A stretch of 64,000 bases of DNA, from NCBI RefSeq assembly GCF_900105655.1, contig NZ_LT629787.1:2914001-2978000 (forward strand). The letters run 5' to 3'. How positions within the stretch are numbered: position 1 is the stretch's first letter; each line of letters opens with the position of its first letter. A model generated the notes under the pieces. It saw only the letters and a program-made list of their open reading frames with translations, was not told the DNA's origin and did no database searches. The position numbers and the translations under genes are program-made. Source of the DNA: Halopseudomonas salegens. GTDB lineage: Bacteria > Pseudomonadota > Gammaproteobacteria > Pseudomonadales > Pseudomonadaceae. Shown piece after piece: positions 34,494 through 42,794 of this stretch.

Positions 34494-36380
34494 ATGCAGA
34501 TTGAACTGATCGAAATTCGTGATCACCTGAGCCGTTTTCCACCCTTCGAACAACTCCCCGAAGAGACCCTGGAACAGCTCGCCAGCCAGGTGGAAATCAG
34601 TTACTTTCAGGCTGGTAGCGAGATCCTGGCGTTTGATCAACCCATTCATCAACTGCACTATGTGCGCAGCGGCGCGGTCGAGGTTTATCGGCGCAACGGC
34701 GAACTCTACAACCGTCTCAGTGAAGGCGATATTTTTGGCCACTTTGGCCTGCTACGCAGCAATCGGGTACGTTTCCCGGCCAAGGCGCTGGAAGACTGCC
34801 TGATCTACCTGCTGCCAGACAGCCAGTTCCACCAGCTCTGCGAGCAGTTCGACAACTTTGCCGATTTTGTCGAGGCCGAGGGTCAGAGCCGCCTGCAAAA
34901 AGCGGTCGCCGATCAGGATCAGGCCGCCGAGCGCATGCAAGTGCGGATCAGCAAATTACTCAGCCGACGCGCAGTCAGCGTAACCGTCAATGACAGCGTA
35001 CAGACCGCCGCCCAGGCCATGAGCGAAGCCGGGGTATCGTCACTCCTGGTGATGGATGACAACGTGGACACTCCCCACGCATCCAATATGATCGGGATTA
35101 TTACCGACCGTGACTTTCGCAACCGTGTGGTTGCGCCGGGGCTGGGCTACGAGACGCCCATCAGCGAGGTGATGACCAGCAACCCGGTTACCTTGCAAAG
35201 CACTGATTCCGTATTTGAAGCCATGTTGACCATGTTGCGCTTCAATATTCATCACCTGCCCATCATGCACCGTCGCCGTCCACTCGGCGTTGTCAGCCTG
35301 GCAGACATCACACGTTTCGAAACCCAGAGCAGCCTGTACCTGGTCAACAATATCTTCAATTGCCAGTCGGCCAATGAGCTGCAGGCGTTACTGCCCGACG
35401 TGCGCGCCACCTTTGCCCGCATGGTCAAGGAAGGCGCCACGGCGCATATGATCGGGCGTGCGCTATCAAGCATCGGACGCAACTTTTCTCAGCGCCTGAT
35501 TGAGCTTGCGGAAGCAGAGCTGGGCCCACCTCCGGTACCCTATTGCTTTATGGCATTGGGCTCAATGGCGCGGGATGAGCAACTGATCGTCACCGATCAG
35601 GACAACGCCCTGGTATTGGATGATCGCTTTGACCCTGCCCGGCATGATGCCTATTTCATTCAGTTGGCAACTCGCGTCAGTGATGGTCTGGCCGCTTGTG
35701 GTTACAGCTACTGCAAGGGAGGCATCATGGCCACCAATCGCGACTGGCGACAGCCACTCAGCGTCTGGAAGAACTATTTCCAGCAGTGGATTGCCAAACC
35801 CAATCCGCAGACATTGCTGAACAGCTGTATTTTCTTTGATCTGGACGCTGTGCACGGTGAAACCGAGCTGGTCTCGCAGCTGCAACAACAAGTTGCCGAT
35901 CAGGCCAGCCAGAGCCCGGCCTTTCTTGCCAGCCTGGCTCGCAACGCGTTGAATCGCACGCCACCGCTGGGCTTTTTTCGTACATTCGTGATGGAGCAGG
36001 ATGGCAAACAGAACAACATCATCAATCTCAAGGGGCGAGGCACAGCGCCACTGACCGACCTGATCCGTGTCCATGCACTGGCCTGCGGCTCCACCACGCA
36101 GAACAGCAATGAGCGGCTGGATGCCATCGCGCAGACCAAGCTATTACCCGCCGAAGCCATCGAAAGCTTGCGTGCCGCACTGGAATTTCTCTCCAGCGTG
36201 CGCATCCGCCATCAAGCCTGGCAACTGGAGCACGATGATGAGCCAAACAATTATATCGAACCGGAAGCGCTCACACCCAGCCAGAGACACAGCCTGAAAG
36301 AAGCCTTTCAGGTGCTCAGCAATGCGCAGAAATTCCTGCGTTTTCGCTACCCACCCGGCGGCGCGGAGCGCAGCCCGTGA
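34494..36380 (+). CDS. cNMP-binding/CBS/DUF294 nucleotidyltransferase-like protein
   Basis: A 628-residue cytoplasmic protein with four modules: a cyclic-nucleotide-binding-like domain (about 15–125), a CBS pair (about 155–280; VTVNDSVQTAAQAMSEAGVS-type repeat), a DUF294 putative nucleotidyltransferase (about 320–450) with GSMARDEQ and TDQDNALVLDD, and a DUF294 C-terminal helical domain (about 480–620). The residues GS...R..E and DxD-like acidic pair resemble GlnD-type nucleotidyltransferases, so it may modify a protein in response to nucleotides; the target is unknown. The downstream exonuclease start overlaps its stop (GTGA), so they are coupled. Confidence 0.9.
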   Translation: MQIELIEIRDHLSRFPPFEQLPEETLEQLASQVEISYFQAGSEILAFDQPIHQLHYVRSGAVEVYRRNGELYNRLSEGDIFGHFGLLRSNRVRFPAKALEDCLIYLLPDSQFHQLCEQFDNFADFVEAEGQSRLQKAVADQDQAAERMQVRISKLLSRRAVSVTVNDSVQTAAQAMSEAGVSSLLVMDDNVDTPHASNMIGIITDRDFRNRVVAPGLGYETPISEVMTSNPVTLQSTDSVFEAMLTMLRFNIHHLPIMHRRRPLGVVSLADITRFETQSSLYLVNNIFNCQSANELQALLPDVRATFARMVKEGATAHMIGRALSSIGRNFSQRLIELAEAELGPPPVPYCFMALGSMARDEQLIVTDQDNALVLDDRFDPARHDAYFIQLATRVSDGLAACGYSYCKGGIMATNRDWRQPLSVWKNYFQQWIAKPNPQTLLNSCIFFDLDAVHGETELVSQLQQQVADQASQSPAFLASLARNALNRTPPLGFFRTFVMEQDGKQNNIINLKGRGTAPLTDLIRVHALACGSTTQNSNERLDAIAQTKLLPAEAIESLRAALEFLSSVRIRHQAWQLEHDDEPNNYIEPEALTPSQRHSLKEAFQVLSNAQKFLRFRYPPGGAERSP

Positions 36381-37078
36381 GTAAAACCAGGACCGAATGG
36401 CCCGAGCTGATGGCTGCCCATGCGGCACATGCCAGCCACCCGGCATTGGCCGACTTTTACCGGGCATTCGATATTGCTCCGGATACGCCGCTGAGCGAGA
36501 TACCTCTGGTGGCACTGGATATCGAAACCACCGGGCTGGACCCGACGCGCGATGCGATTGTCAGCATCGGACTGGTTAACTGCAGCAGCCAACGCGTGCG
36601 CTGTGCCGAGCACTGGTATCAGGTAGTGCGTCCACGCCATCTGAGCATCGACAGCATCCCGCTGCACCGTATCACCCACGCCGAGGTTCGTCATGCCCCA
36701 CCGCTGACCGACGTCCTGCCCATGCTTTTGCAGCATTTACAGGGCAAGGTTGCACTGGTGCATTACCACCCGATCGAACGTGAGTTTCTTGCGCATGCGG
36801 TCAAACAATTGCTGGGGCAGGCGCTGTACTTTCCGCTGATTGATACCATGCAGCTGGAAGCCCGTCAGCACCCACGGCAATCACGCAGCTGGCTCGACCG
36901 TTTGCGTGGCAAGGGTCCGGCATCCCTGCGCCTGGCTGACTGTCGTTCGCGTTATCACTTGCCCGCCTATCAACCGCATCATGCGCTGACCGATGCGATC
37001 GCCAGCGCCGAGTTGCTGCAAGCCCAATGCAGCAGGCATGTGGATGCCGGCCGCGCGGTCAAAGAGTTCTGGTCGTAA
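36377..37078 (+). CDS. DnaQ-family 3'-5' exonuclease
   Basis: A 233-residue DEDDh exonuclease. ExoI is LDIETTGLDPT, ExoII is the region VHYHPIEREFL, and ExoIII is HHALTDAIASAEL with the general-base histidine. It resembles DNA polymerase III epsilon-like stand-alone nucleases. The GTG start at 36377 overlaps the TGA of the DUF294 gene, and this coupled pair is a recurring arrangement in gammaproteobacteria, which suggests joint regulation or function. Substrate (DNA, RNA or nucleotides) is not evident. Confidence 0.9.
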   Translation: MSKTRTEWPELMAAHAAHASHPALADFYRAFDIAPDTPLSEIPLVALDIETTGLDPTRDAIVSIGLVNCSSQRVRCAEHWYQVVRPRHLSIDSIPLHRITHAEVRHAPPLTDVLPMLLQHLQGKVALVHYHPIEREFLAHAVKQLLGQALYFPLIDTMQLEARQHPRQSRSWLDRLRGKGPASLRLADCRSRYHLPAYQPHHALTDAIASAELLQAQCSRHVDAGRAVKEFWS

Positions 37079-37085
37079 ACCAAAA

Positions 37086-37115
37086 CGGGGCGCCATGGTT
37101 ACCCATAACGCCCCG
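37086..37115 (-). terminator. Terminator of the BCCT transporter gene
   Basis: On the minus strand a 7-base stem (CGGGGCG / CGCCCCG, 16-base loop) is followed by TTTTGG, 22 bases past the transporter stop. It may also act on the convergent exonuclease transcript. Confidence 0.7.
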
Positions 37116-37136
37116 CGGTTGTGGTGCGATAACTAC

Positions 37137-38801
37137 CTAGCGTGGCTCACTGAGCAAGCCTTTCACAATGGCGATACAACCCACCAGCAACACCACGGTA
37201 AAGGGTAGCCCGGTAGACACTGCCATCGCCTGCAAGGCGACCAGGCCACCACCGAGCAACAGGGCAATGGCAATTACCCCTTCGATCAGCACCCAGAATA
37301 CACGCTGCGGCACCGGCGCATTGACCTTGCCTCCGGCGGTAATGGTATCAATCACCAATGAGCCGGAATCTGACGAGGTGACAAAGAACACAATGACCAG
37401 AACGATACCGATAAAGGAGGTAATTGCGGCCAGCGGCAACTCTGCCAACATGGCAAACAGCTGAATTTCCAGCGCCGCCTCCTGAACGCCGGTAAAACCA
37501 CCGAGCAGCTGACTGATCGCAGTGCCACCAAAGGTGGTCATCCACAGTACGGATACCAGCGAAGGTACCAGCAATACCGCAATCAGGAACTCACGCACAC
37601 TGCGGCCACGGCTTACCCGGGCGATAAACATGCCGACGAAGGGTGACCAGCTGATCCACCAGGCCCAATAGAAGGCAGTCCAGCCCTGGCTGAAGTTGGC
37701 ATCTTCACGGCCGATCGGGTTCGACAGGGCCGGCAGGTACTGCAAATAAGCGCCCAGATTGTCGAAGAAACCGGTCAGAATCGCCAGCGTGGGTCCGACC
37801 ACAATGACAAACAGCAGGAGCAACACGGCCAGGCCCATATTGATCTGTGACAGAAACTTTACGCCCTTTTCCAGACCCGCCAGCACCGACAACAACGCAA
37901 TGAAGGTAATGCCGATGATCAGCAGCACCATGCTGGCGTTTCCACCACCGATATTGAACAGATGGCTGATCCCCCCGGCTGCCTGTTGCGCCCCCAGGCC
38001 CAGCGAGGTTGCCAGACCGAACAGAGTGGCAAACACGGCGAGAATATCGATCACATGCCCGGGCCAACCCCATACACGCTCACCCAGCAACGGATAGAAA
38101 ATCGAACGGATACTCAGCGGCAAACCCTTGTTGAAGGAAAACAGCGCCAGTGCCAGGGCCACAATGGCGTAAATCGCCCAGGGATGTAGCCCCCAATGGA
38201 AAATGGTCGCTGCCATACCCAGCCGTGCGGCTGCTTCCGCATCGCCAATGGCTCCGCCCAGTGGCGCCCAGTCGGTCCGTGCACCTGCTTCACCGACACT
38301 GGTACCCCCCATGGCTGCCGAGAAATGCCCCATGGGTTCGGCAACACCGTAGAACATCAGACCGATGCCCATACCGGCGGCAAACAGCATCGAGAACCAG
38401 CCGAGATAGGAATGATCTGCCACAGCCTCTTTGCCGCCCAGACGCACCTTGCCCAACGGAGTAAAAATCAGCACCAGACATAGCAACACGAAAATATTTG
38501 CGGCGCTGATAAAGAACCAGGCCATATGGCCGGTCAACCAGTCACGGATTGCGGTAAAAATGGGGGCGACTTCATTCTGCAACGCCAGGGTAAGCACCAC
38601 AAAGAGCAGAATGGTGATTGCCGAGATACTGAATACCTTGCCGTGAATATCCAGTGCGATGGAGAACTGTCCCTTGATGTTGTCTTGCCCGATCACATAA
38701 TCCGTGTCGATCAGGTTGGCATCACCGGACGGGGCCGGGATCGGCGGTCCGCCATCATGATGCGGGTCCGTGGTGGCCGGTTGGATGGGATCGTTACCCA
38801 T
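37137..38801 (-). CDS. BCCT family betaine/choline/carnitine-type transporter
   Basis: A 554-residue membrane protein with 12 predicted helices, preceded by a hydrophilic N-terminal region of about 50 residues rich in Pro and Asp. The family signature WAWWISWSPFVGMFIARVSR is intact (around residues 375–395), and GVAEPMGHF, GLHPWAIYAIVALALALFSF match core helices 3 and 5. Such transporters import glycine betaine, choline or related compounds with Na+ or H+ and support osmotic tolerance. No betaine-synthesis genes lie nearby, so the substrate is open. An AGGGAG site precedes the ATG. Confidence 0.94.
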   Translation of the reverse strand: MGNDPIQPATTDPHHDGGPPIPAPSGDANLIDTDYVIGQDNIKGQFSIALDIHGKVFSISAITILLFVVLTLALQNEVAPIFTAIRDWLTGHMAWFFISAANIFVLLCLVLIFTPLGKVRLGGKEAVADHSYLGWFSMLFAAGMGIGLMFYGVAEPMGHFSAAMGGTSVGEAGARTDWAPLGGAIGDAEAAARLGMAATIFHWGLHPWAIYAIVALALALFSFNKGLPLSIRSIFYPLLGERVWGWPGHVIDILAVFATLFGLATSLGLGAQQAAGGISHLFNIGGGNASMVLLIIGITFIALLSVLAGLEKGVKFLSQINMGLAVLLLLFVIVVGPTLAILTGFFDNLGAYLQYLPALSNPIGREDANFSQGWTAFYWAWWISWSPFVGMFIARVSRGRSVREFLIAVLLVPSLVSVLWMTTFGGTAISQLLGGFTGVQEAALEIQLFAMLAELPLAAITSFIGIVLVIVFFVTSSDSGSLVIDTITAGGKVNAPVPQRVFWVLIEGVIAIALLLGGGLVALQAMAVSTGLPFTVVLLVGCIAIVKGLLSEPR

Positions 38802-38950
38802 GGGTTGTGCTCCCTAGCAGAGGTTATGCCTGCACGCAGGCAAATTGGATGATGGGTTGCTTGGCGGGCCAGGTTAGCCCGGCAACACTTCTAGTGAAAC
38901 TGGCCGCTGGCCAGCGTGCTGTTAGTATGGGAAGCAGAATGTGATTTGGC

Positions 38951-38981
38951 AAAAAAAACGGGGCAATAAATTACCATCGCC
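38951..38981 (-). terminator. Terminator of the short MvaT-like gene
   Basis: Read on the minus strand, GGCGAT...ATTGCC forms a 6-base stem (one G-T pair, 8-base loop) followed by CCG and eight T residues, 55 bases beyond the stop codon. Confidence 0.6.
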
Positions 38982-39035
38982 GTTGAATATCGGCATTAAT
39001 GAACAGAAAAACAGAGTCATCGAACAGAGCGGTAT

Positions 39036-39224
39036 CTAGCTTGCAGAGTGAAGAATCGCCACCACCTCGCGCTTGCTCAGACCATAGGCCTTGATCAGGG
39101 CCTTGAGTTCATCATTGAATGCCAGCTCGGCATTGAGCTGGTCATCCTGTTTCAAGGTTTCCAGCTGCGCCAGTTGATCCGCCAGTTGGCGTTCAATCGC
39201 GCGAAAATCGGCAAGTTTGGACAT
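39036..39224 (-). CDS. Truncated MvaT/MvaU-like protein (oligomerisation domain only, 62 aa)
   Basis: A 62-residue protein starting MSKLADFRAIERQLADQLAQ and ending REVVAILHSAS. The sequence follows the N-terminal half of MvaT/MvaU, the H-NS-like xenogeneic silencers of Pseudomonas (SKLAEFRA..., the glutamate-rich coiled coil, LKALIKAYGLSKREVVAIL), but stops where the linker and AT-groove-binding C-terminal domain should begin. The next 100 bases encode no remnant of that domain in any frame I checked. It has a strong TAGGAG ribosome-binding site and its own terminator, so it looks like a functional short gene. It could heterodimerise with full-length MvaT and modulate silencing. Confidence 0.75.
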   Translation of the reverse strand: MSKLADFRAIERQLADQLAQLETLKQDDQLNAELAFNDELKALIKAYGLSKREVVAILHSAS

Positions 39225-39342
39225 GCGGCTCCTACACACGGTGAAATAGAAGAAGTTCGCAGATTATTCTACCTCAAAATGCATGGCAACTATGCTGTAC
39301 CCGCAGATATATGCACTGCATAAACGACAAGGATGACTGCAC

Positions 39343-41058
39343 ATGCACAAATACGTCGCCCTGCCACTGCTGTCCCTGCTTGTCGCCTGCAGTGGCAGCG
39401 ATCCGGCAACCGATACACCAGCAATGCAAAGCCGTGCCGAACGCGAAGCCAGCCGACACATGATCAGTGCTCCGCACCCGCTGGCCGCCGAAGCTGGACG
39501 CGAAATACTGCGTCAGGGGGGCAGCGCGGCAGATGCTGCGATTGCCGCCAAGCTGGTGTTGGGCCTGGTCGAGGCACCGGAAACCGGCATTGGCGGTGGC
39601 GGTTTTATCCTGCTGCACGATGCAAACCGAGGCCAAAGCCGTTTTTACGATGGTCGCGAAACCGCACCCCGGGCAGCAACTGCCGATCGCTTTCGTTGGC
39701 CGGGATTGAACAAACCCTTCATTCTGGCCATGACCAGTGGCGACGCAGTAGGGGTGCCCGGCATGCTCGCATTGATGGCCAAGGTACATGCCGAGCATGG
39801 CCAGCTCGCCTGGGCCAGCCTGTTTGTTCCAGCCATTGAGCTGGCCGAGCAGGGCATTCCCATGCCGTCTCGCTTGCAAAGGCAAATCAAACACGATTGG
39901 TCGCTGCGCCTGTTCGCCGATACACGTCAGTACTTCCGCCGTCAGGCAGCTGGCGAGCCACCCCGATTGCACAACCCGAAACTGGCAGCCACCCTGCGGC
40001 AACTGGCCGAAGAAGGCCCAGACAGCTTCTATCACGGCGCGATTGGTGAACAATTTGTGCAGCGCGTTCAGGATGCACGCTGGGGCAGCGGTGACATGCA
40101 GCTCAGTGACCTGCACGACTATGCTGCCTTCGAACGCCCACCGGTCTGTGCCACCTACCGGCAATGGACCCTGTGCGGCCCGCCACCCCCTTCCTCGGGT
40201 GGGCTCACCGTATTGCAGATCCTCGGCATCCTCGAACATTTCCCCATGGACGAACTGTCTGCCGATGATCCCCAGTCCTGGCACCTGATTGCCGAGGCCA
40301 GCCGTCTGGCCTTTGCCGACCGCGATTACTACATAGGTGATCCGGACTTTGTACAGGTACCGCTTGCGGAGCTGCTGGAGCGTGATTATCTGGCCCGGCG
40401 TGCCCACCTGATTGATCCTCGGCAAGCCATGGCTGAGCCGCTTCCCGGAGTCGCCGGTAGCGCTGCCGAACACCCCGACGCCGAACTGCCGGTTCCGGAG
40501 CCGGAATATGGCACCTCGCACCTGAGCGTGGTCGACAGCGCCGGCAACCTGGTCGCTTTTACCGGCTCCAACGAGGCACCCTTTGGCAGCCGCATGCTCA
40601 GCCAGGGTTTTGTGCTCAACAGCCAGTTGACCGATTTCAATTTCAATCCGCGCCTGGGTGACCGTGAACACCCGAACGCAGTGGCGGGCGGTAAACGCCC
40701 GCGCAGCTCAATGTCACCCTTTATCGTCTATGACGCCGACGACAAGCCCATCATGGTCATTGGCTCACGCGGCGGCAGCCGGATTATCGGCTATGTGGTG
40801 AAAAGCCTGGTCGCCAGCCTCGATTGGGAGATGGAACTGGCCGAGGCTCTGGCCATGCCGAACATGGTCGAGCGTCGCCAGGGTATCGAGCTTGAAGCCG
40901 ACACCTGGCTGGCGGATCACGCCGAAGCCCTGCGGTCCATGGGGCACCGGGTACGCCTGAAATCCATGACCAGCGGCGTGCATGCCATTCAGCGTATCGA
41001 CGGCGGCTGGCGAGGAGCCGCTGACCCGAGGCTGGATGGTGTGGTGCTTGGCGACTGA
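39343..41058 (+). CDS. ggt: Gamma-glutamyltransferase (lipoprotein)
   Basis: A 571-residue N-terminal-nucleophile hydrolase that cleaves or transfers gamma-glutamyl groups from glutathione and similar peptides. The autoprocessing nucleophile is T391 in YGTSHLSVVDSAGN, followed by GSNEAPFGSRML and RPRSSMSPFIV; the large subunit has NGGSAADAAIAA-like (QGGSAADAAIAAKLVLGLVE) and GIGGGGFI blocks. Instead of a soluble periplasmic signal, it has a lipobox, LVAC (C16), so it should be membrane-tethered. It is 57 bases upstream of the amidoligase gene, which also deals with gamma-glutamyl-like bonds, so cotranscription is possible. Confidence 0.93.
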   Translation: MHKYVALPLLSLLVACSGSDPATDTPAMQSRAEREASRHMISAPHPLAAEAGREILRQGGSAADAAIAAKLVLGLVEAPETGIGGGGFILLHDANRGQSRFYDGRETAPRAATADRFRWPGLNKPFILAMTSGDAVGVPGMLALMAKVHAEHGQLAWASLFVPAIELAEQGIPMPSRLQRQIKHDWSLRLFADTRQYFRRQAAGEPPRLHNPKLAATLRQLAEEGPDSFYHGAIGEQFVQRVQDARWGSGDMQLSDLHDYAAFERPPVCATYRQWTLCGPPPPSSGGLTVLQILGILEHFPMDELSADDPQSWHLIAEASRLAFADRDYYIGDPDFVQVPLAELLERDYLARRAHLIDPRQAMAEPLPGVAGSAAEHPDAELPVPEPEYGTSHLSVVDSAGNLVAFTGSNEAPFGSRMLSQGFVLNSQLTDFNFNPRLGDREHPNAVAGGKRPRSSMSPFIVYDADDKPIMVIGSRGGSRIIGYVVKSLVASLDWEMELAEALAMPNMVERRQGIELEADTWLADHAEALRSMGHRVRLKSMTSGVHAIQRIDGGWRGAADPRLDGVVLGD

Positions 41059-41115
41059 CACCGGGCTGACACCCCGGTATGTTAAAGTCATTCATTACTT
41101 TTGAAGGGATAGTCC

Positions 41116-42114
41116 ATGCCAACTGAATTTCCCATGCCTCCGGTACAGAAAAATACCGATGGCGCGCTACGTCGGGTAGGCGTCGAGCTGGAAATGAACG
41201 GCTTGACGCTGGACCAGCTGGCTCGGCTGGCGGCCGACTTTCTCGGCTGCCAGGTCGAGCAGACCAGCCGCTATGAACGCACCCTGGTCGGTGACGACGC
41301 CGGCGACTGGGTGGTGGAGTTCGACTTCCGCCTGCTGAAAAAACTCGGGCGCGAAGAGCGCAGGAAGCATGACCTGGGAGACGAGCTGATGAACTCGGCC
41401 GAGGATGCCCTCAAGTGGGTTTCCGAGGGTCTGGTGCCAATGGAGCTGGTCAGCCCGCCACTGCCGCTCGACCGCCTCGGGCAGGTGAATGATCTCATCG
41501 CTCACCTGCGTCGCGCCGGCGCCAAGGGCACCGGTGACCGCATTACCAACGCCTTTGGCATGCAGTTCAACCCGGAAGTGCCGGACTCGGAAGCCGACAC
41601 CATCACGGCATACCTGAAGGCCTTTCTCTGCCTGTATGACTGGATCAAGACACGCGCCGACATCAACATTGCCCGGCGACTGACCGGTTATGTCGACCCC
41701 TTCCCCAAGGACTATGTGCGCAAGGTAATCGACACCGATTACTGGCCGCCGATGAACCAACTGATCGACGATTACCTGCGTGACAATCCGACCCGTAATC
41801 GTGCCCTGGATATGCTCCCCCTGTTCAAGCATATCGACGAAAAACGGGTACTGGCCAGAGCCGATGACCAACTGATCAAAGAACGTCCGACCTTTCACTA
41901 CCGCCTGCCCGACTGCCTGATCGACCAGGCCGGCTGGGGCTTGCATGTGGCCTGGAATGACTGGCTTCAGGTAGAGCACCTGGCCTATGATCGCCAACGT
42001 TTGCAGGCCTGCTGCGAAGCCTATGGCGAATATTGGGACCAGGGTATTGGCGGCCGCTTGCTGGACAATTGGGAACACCGGGTCAGCCGCGACTGGCTGT
42101 GCGAGATCAAATGA
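41116..42114 (+). CDS. Amidoligase family protein
   Basis: A 332-residue protein of the Amidoligase_2 family, members of the ATP-dependent COOH–NH2 ligase (glutamine synthetase/ATP-grasp-like) group. Recognisable features are the metal/ATP motif RVGVELEMNG near residue 20–29, the basic RYERTLVGDD strand, the ELVSPPLPLD block and the conserved C-terminal NRALDMLPLFKHID segment. It is expected to join an amine to a carboxylate and so make a small peptide-like or gamma-glutamyl metabolite; the product is unknown. Its TGA overlaps the ATG of the next gene (ATGA), a class I amidotransferase-like hydrolase, the known companion of this family. Confidence 0.88.
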   Translation: MPTEFPMPPVQKNTDGALRRVGVELEMNGLTLDQLARLAADFLGCQVEQTSRYERTLVGDDAGDWVVEFDFRLLKKLGREERRKHDLGDELMNSAEDALKWVSEGLVPMELVSPPLPLDRLGQVNDLIAHLRRAGAKGTGDRITNAFGMQFNPEVPDSEADTITAYLKAFLCLYDWIKTRADINIARRLTGYVDPFPKDYVRKVIDTDYWPPMNQLIDDYLRDNPTRNRALDMLPLFKHIDEKRVLARADDQLIKERPTFHYRLPDCLIDQAGWGLHVAWNDWLQVEHLAYDRQRLQACCEAYGEYWDQGIGGRLLDNWEHRVSRDWLCEIK

Positions 42115-42794
42115 GCAAACCTGTTGTCGCCATCACCGGCCCGCAAAAGGGCGCCTTTGGCCCACGCTTTCTGGTTGCCTGCGCCGTGCGCTGGTACGGC
42201 GCAACACCGTTGCAGGTGCGCCCCGGTGACGACTGGCAGCAGTTACGCTATGACGCTGTCGTCGTCACCGGCGGGCATGATATTGACCCGGTGCTCTACG
42301 CGGCCGAACCTGAAGTGCATCCGAAGTACGATCCCGAGCGTGATGCACTGGAAGCTGCGGTGATCGACGATGCACTGAACACCGGCCTGCCATTGCTGGG
42401 TATTTGTCGGGGTGCCCAACTGCTCAATGCCCGGCGCGGCGGCAACCTGTTCCAGGAGCTGAAGTCACACCGCAAGATGACCTCCAACCGCTGGACGGTG
42501 CTGCCGCTGAAAACGCTCAAGGTCGCTGCCGACAGCCATCTCTGCAAGCTGATGCGCGCCGACAACTGCCGCATCAACAGTCTGCATAATCAAGCCATTG
42601 ATCGGGCTGGAGACGGCCTGGTCGTCACCGGCCGCGACCTGGATGGCATCGTGCAGGCAATTGAGGACCCGAGTCGCCCCTTCCTCGTCGGCGTGCAATG
42701 GCACCCTGAATTTCTGATCTTCAGCCCACGCCAGCGGCGGCTTTTCGGGGCTCTGATCGAGGCGGCCGAAGAGCGGCGGCCGACAAAGCCCTGA
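42111..42794 (+). CDS. Class I glutamine amidotransferase-like gamma-glutamyl hydrolase
   Basis: A 227-residue PuuD-like peptidase_C26 protein. The triad is visible: C99 in GICRGAQLLNA, H198 and E200 in QWHPEF; GGHDIDPVLY near 54–63 is the family's substrate-side loop. Enzymes of this fold cleave gamma-glutamyl amides such as gamma-glutamyl-GABA. It overlaps the amidoligase by 4 bases and the following yigZ by 1 base, so the three are translated as a unit. It probably hydrolyses or edits the amidoligase product, or supplies ammonia to it. Confidence 0.9.
   Translation: MSKPVVAITGPQKGAFGPRFLVACAVRWYGATPLQVRPGDDWQQLRYDAVVVTGGHDIDPVLYAAEPEVHPKYDPERDALEAAVIDDALNTGLPLLGICRGAQLLNARRGGNLFQELKSHRKMTSNRWTVLPLKTLKVAADSHLCKLMRADNCRINSLHNQAIDRAGDGLVVTGRDLDGIVQAIEDPSRPFLVGVQWHPEFLIFSPRQRRLFGALIEAAEERRPTKP

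Noticed and set aside
38802..39224. The short MvaT-like gene as a recent frameshift or nonsense pseudogene
   Set aside because: I read the region after the stop and found no trace of the conserved C-terminal DNA-binding sequence, and a terminator follows closely. An older deletion cannot be excluded.
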